The notes below the pieces were generated by a model that saw only the letters and a program-made list of their open reading frames with translations, had not been told where the DNA came from and did not search any database. Source: an uncultured Bacilli bacterium (GTDB taxonomy: Bacteria; Bacillota_I; Bacilli_A; RF39; UBA660). Taken from it: 64,000 nucleotides of DNA. Below, piece by piece: positions 20,868 to 28,082 of the stretch. A program made the translations under genes and the position numbers. The stretch covers positions 124,001 to 188,000 of the forward strand of contig CAKPIS010000001.1 in the NCBI GenBank assembly GCA_934162425.1, written 5' to 3'. The stretch's first letter is position 1. The number at the start of each line of letters is the position of its first letter.

Positions 20868-21671
20868 ATGAAAGAAAAGGATATATTATATAATTTATCT
20901 TATAAATTATTTAGAAATAATAAGAAAACAAATTATGTATATAATGATGAACTTGATTTTATAATAGAAAATAGTATAGAAAAAGCAAATAGCAATATTG
21001 AAGCTAAAAAACTTAATATTTTAGCTAATAATTCTTTAGAAAGCAATGATAAAAGTACTGAAGAATTAAAAGAAAATATTTATTATCTTAAAAACAATTT
21101 AAATAAGTTACTAACAAAAAAAGTTCTTTTAAAAGAGTTATTAAAACTTAATAAAGAAAAAGAAAAAAATAAAAAGAGAATTAATATTTCATCCATAATA
21201 GCATCTGTTATAGCTATTATTGGTATAGTATTACTAATAATAGATTTATTAAGTGGAAATGTTATTTTTAATAATATTTTCATAGAAAAAATAATAGTAA
21301 CACTTGCATCTGCTTTATTTACGCCAATTATAAATATTTCATATGCAAATGGCTATAGAAAGATGTTAAATACTCTTAAAAAAAGAATAGTAAAATTAAA
21401 TGATGAAGAATTAAATAATAATATTCTTAATAATGAACAAGAATTAAATAAACAAATCGGAATAACAAACAACGGGATTAATAAAACTATTAATAAGATT
21501 AGTAATGATGAGTGCAAGATATGTACCAGTCCTGCTAAAAAAGAAGATAATAGTAGCAAAAGGATAAATAAAAGTAATACTAAGGAAAATGAATTTGAAT
21601 ATATAAGTGGACCATATAAATTTGTAGATGATGAGTTTACAAATATTAATATCAAAAGAAAAAATAACTAG
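20868..21671 (+). CDS. Two-helix membrane protein with charged flanks, unknown
   Basis: 267 residues from the ATG at 20868 (AGGGG eight bases upstream; the GTG at 20859 is too close to that site). A charged helical region with heptad-like Leu/Lys/Glu (about 55-105) is followed by two membrane helices (about 108-127 and 139-160), another helical stretch and a polar tail with CKIC. Both termini are probably cytoplasmic. I do not recognise the family. It is transcribed alone against its neighbours. Confidence 0.65.
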   Translation: MKEKDILYNLSYKLFRNNKKTNYVYNDELDFIIENSIEKANSNIEAKKLNILANNSLESNDKSTEELKENIYYLKNNLNKLLTKKVLLKELLKLNKEKEKNKKRINISSIIASVIAIIGIVLLIIDLLSGNVIFNNIFIEKIIVTLASALFTPIINISYANGYRKMLNTLKKRIVKLNDEELNNNILNNEQELNKQIGITNNGINKTINKISNDECKICTSPAKKEDNSSKRINKSNTKENEFEYISGPYKFVDDEFTNINIKRKNN

Positions 21672-21699
21672 CATTTTATAAAGTGCTGTTATTTTTTTA
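21657..21699. terminator. Bidirectional terminator between the 20868 gene and tmk
   Basis: AAAAATAAC and AGCATTTT arms pair with AAAGTGCT and GTTATTTTT around a three-base loop; T-runs follow on both strands. Confidence 0.75.
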
Positions 21700-21706
21700 T
21701 CTATTT

Positions 21707-22372
21707 CTATTTTTTAACTAACCTATATATTTCATTATGAATATCAAGAATATCCCTCATACCACCATTATTACTGCATTCTATTACATTCCAAGAAAGA
21801 TAATTTGCAACAAATAAAGCATTATCATATACTTTTTTCATGAAGTTTAAATCACTTTCATGAATATCACTAGTTATTCCTTCATTTTCTTTTCTATCCA
21901 TTCTTAGTTTTGTAACTAATTCAAATGGTGCTGATAAAAATATAACATTATCTGGTTTTTTTATACCAATCTTATTATATTCAAAATCAGAAACATAGTC
22001 GATAAATTTTTTCTTTTCATCTATGTCATCAATTAAAGCTGACTGATATATTAAACTAGATGTTGTATATCTATCTAAAATTATTGTATTTTCATCATCA
22101 TATAACTTTCCTAAATTTGTATTCCAAGTAACTGCTCTATCAACTGCATATAAACTATTTACAAAATAAGGAGATAACTTACTAACTTCTCCAAATTCTC
22201 CTTTTAAATATCTTTCTACTAATGCTCCCTCAGAAGTTCCATAAGAGGGAAAATGATGATTAACTACACTAATTCCATCTTCTTTAAAATGATCACACAA
22301 CATTTTATATTGAGTTGTTTTTCCAATACCATCACAAGCTCCTTCTACTACAATTAATTTACCTTTTTTCAT
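21707..22372 (-). CDS. tmk: Thymidylate kinase family protein
   Basis: 221 residues. It phosphorylates dTMP to dTDP. The P-loop is VVEGACDGIGKTTQ (about residues 8-21), followed by a dTMP-binding DRYTTSSLIYQ region near residue 120 and a LID-like stretch around RMDRKENEG. The form is the longer type, with eukaryote-like resemblance around HFPSYGTSEG, rather than the usual short bacterial Tmk. It could be a second dNMP kinase if another tmk exists elsewhere. Confidence 0.82.
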   Translation of the reverse strand: MKKGKLIVVEGACDGIGKTTQYKMLCDHFKEDGISVVNHHFPSYGTSEGALVERYLKGEFGEVSKLSPYFVNSLYAVDRAVTWNTNLGKLYDDENTIILDRYTTSSLIYQSALIDDIDEKKKFIDYVSDFEYNKIGIKKPDNVIFLSAPFELVTKLRMDRKENEGITSDIHESDLNFMKKVYDNALFVANYLSWNVIECSNNGGMRDILDIHNEIYRLVKK

Positions 22373-22387
22373 AACTATATTCTCCTT

Positions 22388-23572
22388 TTAATCAAAAACT
22401 ATCTCGTTATTCTCATTAACAGTGAAATGTTTATTATTATAATATCCTTGATTACCAGAACAGTTATAACCTAGTGAATGAAGATAATAAATAAAATCTA
22501 TAGGTTCCTTATTACGCCAATCGATATTTAAAACATCCGTACCCCTACATGCTGATGTATTTAGTGTCATTTTTATCGTATAGGCTATATCTGATTCTCC
22601 ATAAGAGTTTTTTATAATCTCTCCATTATAACCGCCACTCCATTTAGTTAAAATATCATAAGCTTCATTTATATCACTTGTATCCCAAACCAAACCTTTT
22701 TCTTTAAGCTGGTTTCTTAAAGTAATATTATCTTGTTCTCTCTTAGATAAATTAGATTTATTATTACTAGTTACATTTGAAGTATTATCTTGCTTTACTG
22801 AATTCAAAGTAGTACTAGTAGTTTTATCACTACTTTCCCATTTTGCCCTTAACGTTATATTTTTAATAACTTTACTATTAAAATCATAACTTTTCCCATC
22901 TAACTGCCACTCTATAAAATTATATCCTTTTTTTGTAGGATTAGTAGGTTTATTTACAGTTTGATTTTCAGCTACTGTTTGATCTTCAAGTTTTAAGCCT
23001 CCATCAGTATCAAAAGTAATAGTATAAGTTTTAATATTTTCTTTTTCTAATAACTTTTTTTCATCTAATATTTTTTGATAATCAAACTTTATATTTGTAT
23101 TAATATCATTTTCTTTTTTTAATTTATTTTTTATATTTTTATTAATATTATCTAAATCATAACTCCAATTAGTAGTAACATTAATTTTACTAATATCATA
23201 CCCGTTATTTTTAGCTGTTAAAATTAGATAACTAATAGCATCATCAAGTGTTTTACCATCTAAAGAAGAATTTTCATAAATACTTGCATCATCATTTAGT
23301 AATTCTACTTTTGTTATTTTGCTACTATATTTACCACAAATATTTACTTTTCCTTTTTTACTTTCACATTCATAGTAAGATGACTTAAAGCTTAACTTAA
23401 CTAATGGGTTTATTTTAACATAAGCTAAAAACTCATCACTTTTTAGTTTCTTGTTTACATCATTATTTTTACTATTTCTAAATGATAAAGCCCAAATAAT
23501 AGACATAACTATAACAAATAATAATATAATAAGAATAATTATTACTCTTTTATTTTTTAATATTTTTTTCAT
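22388..23572 (-). CDS. RsgI-like surface protein with an InlB/Flg_new repeat
   Basis: 394 residues from the ATG at 23572. A basic N-terminus of about 10 residues and one membrane helix (about 11-30) are followed by an outside region matching the RsgI middle domain: YVKINPLVKLSF, then ITKVELLNDDASIYENSSLDGKTLDDAISYL (written here as family evidence in two parts: ITKVELLND and SLDGKTLDDAISYL). Next come a coiled stretch, a Listeria-Bacteroides repeat (TITFDTDGG ... GYNFIEWQLDGK ... ITLRAKW, about 190-255), a Ser/Thr/Asn linker and a C-terminal domain with Cys. The cytoplasmic RsgI anti-sigma domain and a sigma-I partner are both absent. Role inferred as envelope sensing or adhesion. Confidence 0.7.
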   Translation of the reverse strand: MKKILKNKRVIIILIILLFVIVMSIIWALSFRNSKNNDVNKKLKSDEFLAYVKINPLVKLSFKSSYYECESKKGKVNICGKYSSKITKVELLNDDASIYENSSLDGKTLDDAISYLILTAKNNGYDISKINVTTNWSYDLDNINKNIKNKLKKENDINTNIKFDYQKILDEKKLLEKENIKTYTITFDTDGGLKLEDQTVAENQTVNKPTNPTKKGYNFIEWQLDGKSYDFNSKVIKNITLRAKWESSDKTTSTTLNSVKQDNTSNVTSNNKSNLSKREQDNITLRNQLKEKGLVWDTSDINEAYDILTKWSGGYNGEIIKNSYGESDIAYTIKMTLNTSACRGTDVLNIDWRNKEPIDFIYYLHSLGYNCSGNQGYYNNKHFTVNENNEIVFD

Positions 23573-23645
23573 ATACACCTCAACATTTCTTTAGTAATAC
23601 CATATTAAAAAGTTTTTAGTTATCTTTTTTCTATATTACATAATA

Positions 23646-23674
23646 ATTATATTGTTCAAACAAACGTTTGTCAA
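23646..23674 (-). promoter_or_regulatory. Strong sigma-A promoter with embedded palindrome
   Basis: On the minus strand TTGACA (23674-23669), a 17-base spacer and TATAAT (23651-23646) form a consensus promoter about 75 bases upstream of the RsgI-like gene. A perfect 12-bp palindrome ACAAACGTTTGT (23660-23671) overlaps the -35 and spacer, as a repressor operator would. Confidence 0.75.
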
Positions 23675-23785
23675 TATATTTTTCTTTTGTTTAATTAAAA
23701 TTTATGTGTAAAATGGTTTTTATATTGTTGCGTCTATAAATCAGTCATTTTATTATTAAGAATACACTTTTTAATATAATAATTT

Positions 23786-23815
23786 TTTAAAAAAATCAAT
23801 CATATTGATTGATTT
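23786..23815 (-). terminator. Terminator at the end of the frameshifted gene
   Basis: AATCAATCA pairs with TGATTGATT around a two- to three-base loop and is followed by a T-run on the minus strand. It overlaps the inferred original stop codon at 23796. Confidence 0.75.
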
Positions 23816-24965
23816 CATTTTCTATAAATTTACATAATGAGTTTGCTACATTGGTATCTTTGAATCTAACATAAAATACTGCACCATTATGAGTGATAGA
23901 ATTCCTTAATTTTTTATTAAATACATGGTTTTACTAGAAATAATGCATTCGCATCATATACTTTGTTAATATTCACTTGTCTAGCTATTTTTAAACTTTT
24001 TAATTTAGTATCAAAATCAACGATAGATACTATTTCATCAAAAGTTTCTTTTTTGGTGCGAATTTCAATTCACTTTGTTGTGGTCTTAACTCTCGCATTT
24101 GTTTACAGAACTGAATTTCTTCCCATATTCTATCAGTTGTTTTATTATCAACATAGAATTTTAATAGCATTTCATAAGAATATTCATATAAATTCTCTTT
24201 CACAAGCCTAAATACAGAGTTACCTTTAAAGATTGCCGAATCATTAATGATTCCCCATTCCCATTGTTCTAAACATTCATCATATGTTTCATCATCACTC
24301 CAAAAATTCATAATTAATTTTTGTTTTTCTGCCAAAGACCAGTTAGGATTTCTTAAAATTTGATATCTAATATCAAATTCACCTGTTCCATGTGCTTGCG
24401 TTGTACTTAATGAAGAAAACATATAATTCATGTATTGTAAACCTGATTTTTGCCCAACTGGATTAATACATCCATCAACATTAATAAAAGTCGTAGAATC
24501 ATCACTTATATTCATATCATCTAATTTCTTTGAAAATAGTTCTTTACTTTGCTGCCAACTAGTAGTTCCAATTTTGTTCATTGCTTCATTTACAGCAAAA
24601 GCCTTTTGTTCTTCTGTTAATTTTAAATTATGATTCCATAAACTCATTAACAAAAATGAATACCCACCATTTGAAGCTCCATTTATAACTATTCTCGCAA
24701 TATCTTTGTTAGTATAAATGGAACTAATTAACTTTTTATAAGCTACTTCATCCACAAAATTATAATTCATCAACATTGAATCACATATAGTTAAACCATT
24801 AACTATATCTTTTTGATCAAATTTATCTCTTTTAATTTGTACTGCTTCTCTTAAAATCTTTGGATTATTTTTTATTTTAGTCCATATTTCATTATAATTT
24901 CCAGATCTTGGGTTTCCATAAATTGATTTATATAAAACATCATCCAATTTTTCAATATTAACCAT
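23796..24965 (-). pseudogene. Frameshifted gene of unknown family (originally about 390 codons)
   Basis: The intact part (24030-24965, 311 residues, AAGGAGG upstream) ends in an abnormal FAPKKKLLMK. With one extra A in the A6 tract near 24050 the frame continues as KKETFDEIVSIVDFDTKLK and so on to about 23925, then a second shift near a T/A tract allows NSITHNGAVFYVRF to run to a TGA at 23796 inside a terminator. Two homopolymer shifts mean either recent decay or assembly errors. The protein is helical, with WSLAEKQKLIMNFWSDDE and Trp-rich segments; I do not recognise it. -10 TATAAT at 24988-24993. Confidence 0.7.
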
Positions 24966-25013
24966 ATATATTCCTCCTTAATTGACTATTATAACATATT
25001 CCAAAGTATATTA

Positions 25014-25053
25014 AAACTCGAACTAATCAAAAAAAATTAAAAAGTTCGAGTTT
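25014..25053. repeat. 10-bp inverted repeat (AAACTCGAAC)
   Basis: AAACTCGAAC (25014-25023) and its exact complement (25044-25053) flank an A-rich 20-base loop, directly upstream of the promoter of the frameshifted gene. It could be a regulator site or a terminator; no T-run follows closely. Confidence 0.6.
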
Positions 25054-25063
25054 ATTATCTATC

Positions 25064-25083
25064 TGGTGCGAGTGCCGTAGATA
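25064..25083 (-). other. tRNA 3'-end-like fragment (possible attachment-site scar)
   Basis: On the minus strand TACGG-CACTCGC-A-CCA reads like a T-stem 3' strand, acceptor 3' strand, discriminator and CCA of a tRNA (tRNA-Leu-like). No tRNA body precedes it. Integrative elements commonly leave such fragments. It marks the left edge of the AraC/ABC pair. Inference only. Confidence 0.35.
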
Positions 25084-25148
25084 TCTACAACTTGATACAA
25101 TTAATGATAAATACAATAAAATTATAATAAAATATTTATATTTAATGT

Positions 25149-25154
25149 TATAAT
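25149..25154 (+). promoter_or_regulatory. Extended -10 promoter of the araC-ABC operon
   Basis: TGTTATAAT at 25146-25154, 32 bases before the TTG start; the -35 region is poor. Confidence 0.45.
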
Positions 25155-25186
25155 ATTTATTAGTAAAATTACTAGAGGTGGTTTAA

Positions 25187-25978
25187 TTGAATTTTGATTA
25201 CTTGAACAAAATGATTGATTATATTGAAAACAATCTTGATAATGAAATAGATTTTAATGAATTAAGTAAAATAACAAATACAAATATATTTATTCTTGAA
25301 CATGTCTTTATGTTTTTAACAAGTATGACAATAACTGAATACATAAAAAAAAGAAGATTAAGTAAGGCATTTGAAGATATAAGAAATACCAATTTAAAAA
25401 TAATTGATATTGCATTTAAATATCAATATAACTCTGCACCTTCTTTTAATAGAGCATTTAAACAATTATTTAATATGACACCAACAGAATGTAGAAAAGG
25501 TATAGGTAATTATAAAATAATACCTAAAGAATATTTTGAAACTAATAAAACAAACTATAATTTTGATTATGAAATAAAAGAAATTAATTCAATAACTTTA
25601 TACTGTTATCACATTGCATCAAAAAATCATTCTGATTTATTATATAAAATTAGAGAACTATACAAAAAAGTTAAGAATAATAATTATTATAAAGAATTTA
25701 ATGAAGTTGGAATGTATGGGATATTTTCTAAAAATGAAAACATCTATAATTATTATTTAGGATCTACAAAATATTTTTCTAATTTAGAAAAGTATAAAAT
25801 TGAGAAAAACAAATATGCTATATTTAAACTTATATCCAGAAACCAAAATGATATAGTGAGTTTAGAAGAAAAAATCAATAAACAATGGATACCTGCTACA
25901 AATTATAATATAAATAATAATCTCAAGATTGAACTATATATGAATGATAGTTGTTATATATATTTACCAATAAAATAA
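25187..25978 (+). CDS. AraC family transcriptional regulator
   Basis: 263 residues from a TTG at 25187 (AGAGGTGG upstream). The N-terminal AraC DNA-binding domain (about 1-105) has two HTHs; the second contains IDIAFKYQYNSAPSFNRAFKQLFNMTPTECRK, split here as IDIAFKYQYNSAPSFNRAF and FNMTPTECRK. The C-terminal half (about 115-263) looks like a GyrI/effector-binding domain (EIKEINSITLYCYH, GMYGIFSK, NNLKIELYM). This order is typical of Rob-like drug-responsive regulators. It sits 73 bases upstream of an ABC exporter that it probably controls. Confidence 0.88.
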   Translation: MNFDYLNKMIDYIENNLDNEIDFNELSKITNTNIFILEHVFMFLTSMTITEYIKKRRLSKAFEDIRNTNLKIIDIAFKYQYNSAPSFNRAFKQLFNMTPTECRKGIGNYKIIPKEYFETNKTNYNFDYEIKEINSITLYCYHIASKNHSDLLYKIRELYKKVKNNNYYKEFNEVGMYGIFSKNENIYNYYLGSTKYFSNLEKYKIEKNKYAIFKLISRNQNDIVSLEEKINKQWIPATNYNINNNLKIELYMNDSCYIYLPIK

Positions 25979-26051
25979 TCTTAACAATTTTAATATTTAA
26001 AATGTAAAGAAACATACTTTAAAATATTTTACAATTATGTTGGTGAGATGT

Positions 26052-27770
26052 ATGTTTAAGAGAAATATTAAAATTACAAAAGATTATTTTTCTTTAGTAA
26101 AGTTTAGAAACAAATATTTAATAACATTTATAATTGTTGATTTAATAAATGTTTTAATTAGTTTATTAGTACCGTATTTTATATCGTTGATAGTAGAAAA
26201 TGTAACTAATAAATTTTATAACATATCATTTGTTTGTGTTATTATGTTAGGAATTACTTATTTATTTAATAAGTTAGGATCATATTGTACAAATTGGTGT
26301 TATGCTAACTTTTTTAAGGAAGCTTATGTAGAAGTTCATTCGACATTAGTAAATAGTATATATAATTTTGATGAAAAATATTCTAAAAAAATATCAATAG
26401 GAAAAATTATAAACTCATCAAATACAGATATAATTAATATTGCAGAAATACCTTCATTTATAATTGAATTATCTATCGAATTAGTTAAATTATTAGTCAT
26501 ATATTTTGTATTTGCTAAACAAAGTATTTTTGTAGCAATATATGTAATCATAGTAGATGTGATATATTATAATTTTGCTAGAAGGTGTAATGATAAAAAT
26601 ACTTATTACTTAAAAAAACAAAGGAATTATGCTGATAAAATAACAGGAATGTTATCGCAAGTATTAACTGGACTCAAAGATATTAAAAGTTTTGGCATTT
26701 CAAATAAATTAAATAATAAATTAGATGGCTACAGAAAAAAATGGCAAGAAAGTTATTTTTTGAAAAGAAAATACTATTTTACAAGAAAAACATTAGTAGG
26801 ATTAATAATTGATTTTGGTAAAATAGCATTATATTTTATTTTGATAATTCTTCTTATTAAAAACAAAATGCAAATTGCGATGTTTTTACTATTAATTTCA
26901 TATTATGATAAAGCACAGGAATCAATCAACGATATAATGAGCTTTGATGTATCAATTATGGAAGAATCAGTTTCATTATATAGAATAAATGAAATAATTA
27001 ATTATGGCAATAATGTTTTAAAATTAGATGGTACAGTTCATAATGATAACATTATTGGACTTGTTGAATTTAAAAACATTTCCTTTAAATATAATAAACT
27101 ACCTATATTAAGAAATATTTCATTTGTAGCTAAACCAAATCAAATTACTGCAATTGTTGGTAAAACAGGTGCTGGAAAAACAACAATATTTAATCTTCTT
27201 TTAAAAATGTATAAAGCTGATAATGGAAAAATATTAATAGATGATTTAAATATTTATGAATATTCTAAAGATGTCTATAATTCAAACATTAGTGTTGTAA
27301 ATCAAAAGACCTTTATTTTTAATATGAGTATAAGAGCAAATTTATCACTTATTGACTCCAATAAAAAAAGACAGATTGATGCCTGTAAAAGAGTTGGAAT
27401 ACATGATTTTATAATGTCATTACCAGATGGTTATAATACTATTCTAAAAGAAGATGCAACAAATATAAGTGGAGGTCAAAAACAATTATTATCTTTAGCT
27501 AGAGCACTTCTGACAACTTCAGAAATAATATTACTTGATGAAGTTACATCTTCTTTAGACCCAAATACAACTAATAAAATCATTAATCTATTAGATGATT
27601 TAAAAAGCGATCATACACTTATTGTTATTACTCATAATAAAGATTTAATGAAAATAGCAGATAATCTTATAGTTTTAAATAATGGTAAAATTGAATGTGT
27701 TGGAAAACATGACGAGTTAATAAAAAATAATGATATTTATAAACAATTGAATTCAATAGTAGATAATTAA
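26052..27770 (+). CDS. ABC exporter, fused permease-ATPase
   Basis: 572 residues from the ATG at 26052 (GGTGAG upstream; an ATG at 26037 has no ribosome site). Six membrane helices (about 20-310) are followed by an ATPase domain: Walker A VGKTGAGKTT (coded near 27155-27184), Q-loop VVNQKTF, signature ISGGQKQ, Walker B IILLDEVTSS and switch His in VITHNK. It is a half-transporter that may act as a homodimer. With the AraC/effector-binding regulator it looks like a drug or peptide efflux unit. Neighbouring decayed genes and a possible att scar suggest the pair was acquired. Confidence 0.9.
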   Translation: MFKRNIKITKDYFSLVKFRNKYLITFIIVDLINVLISLLVPYFISLIVENVTNKFYNISFVCVIMLGITYLFNKLGSYCTNWCYANFFKEAYVEVHSTLVNSIYNFDEKYSKKISIGKIINSSNTDIINIAEIPSFIIELSIELVKLLVIYFVFAKQSIFVAIYVIIVDVIYYNFARRCNDKNTYYLKKQRNYADKITGMLSQVLTGLKDIKSFGISNKLNNKLDGYRKKWQESYFLKRKYYFTRKTLVGLIIDFGKIALYFILIILLIKNKMQIAMFLLLISYYDKAQESINDIMSFDVSIMEESVSLYRINEIINYGNNVLKLDGTVHNDNIIGLVEFKNISFKYNKLPILRNISFVAKPNQITAIVGKTGAGKTTIFNLLLKMYKADNGKILIDDLNIYEYSKDVYNSNISVVNQKTFIFNMSIRANLSLIDSNKKRQIDACKRVGIHDFIMSLPDGYNTILKEDATNISGGQKQLLSLARALLTTSEIILLDEVTSSLDPNTTNKIINLLDDLKSDHTLIVITHNKDLMKIADNLIVLNNGKIECVGKHDELIKNNDIYKQLNSIVDN

Positions 27771-27800
27771 TTGATACATTAAAAGTTTTATTTGCTAAAT

Positions 27801-27822
27801 ATATTTTGTTATGACAAAATAT
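27801..27822 (+). repeat. Hairpin downstream of the ABC exporter
   Basis: ATATTTTGT pairs with ACAAAATAT around a four-base loop, just before a second larger hairpin. It may stabilise the mRNA end. Confidence 0.5.
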
Positions 27823-27826
27823 TTAA

Positions 27827-27877
27827 CCCCCCTAGGCATTTTGATACAAACATCAAAATTACCGATGGGGATTTTTT
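27827..27877 (+). terminator. Two-stage terminator hairpin of the araC-ABC operon
   Basis: An inner stem ATTTTGAT/ATCAAAAT (27838-27845 with 27852-27859) is enclosed by CCCC/GGGG and followed by ATTTTTT. The unpaired purine/pyrimidine segments between the stems make it more elaborate than other terminators here. Confidence 0.65.
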
Positions 27878-27950
27878 ATAAAATAAAAATCAGTCATATT
27901 TAAGACTGAAGTATATAATTAAGTTCGAATAGTTCGAACAGATTCGTCAC

Positions 27951-28024
27951 TGGTGCCTCCTGTAAGAATCGAACTTACAATTCAGCCTTACCATGGCTGC
28001 GTTATACCACTTAACTAAGGAGGC
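27951..28024 (-). tRNA. tRNA-Thr (GGU anticodon)
   Basis: Cloverleaf on the minus strand: acceptor GCCTCCT/AGGAGGC, anticodon stem CAGCC/GGCTG with loop ATGGTAA (anticodon GGT), T-arm with AAGTTCGATTCTT, discriminator A and an encoded CCA. It reads ACC and ACU codons. Confidence 0.95.
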
Positions 28025-28031
28025 TTAACAA

Positions 28032-28079
28032 ATACATTCTATCATACTAATTATAAATGCACAATATGATAGAATGTAT
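28032..28079. repeat. Perfect 15-bp inverted repeat between tRNA-Thr and cadA
   Basis: ATACATTCTATCATA (28032-28046) and its exact complement (28065-28079) flank an 18-base loop. A T-rich tail follows on the plus strand, and only a short T-run on the minus strand. It probably ends the cadA transcript before the tRNA, or is a processing site. Confidence 0.7.
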
Positions 28080-28082
28080 ATT

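Noticed and set aside
25064..25120. Complete tRNA gene at the scar
   Set aside because: Only the T-stem 3' strand, acceptor 3' strand and CCA can be matched; no anticodon arm or 5' acceptor strand is present.
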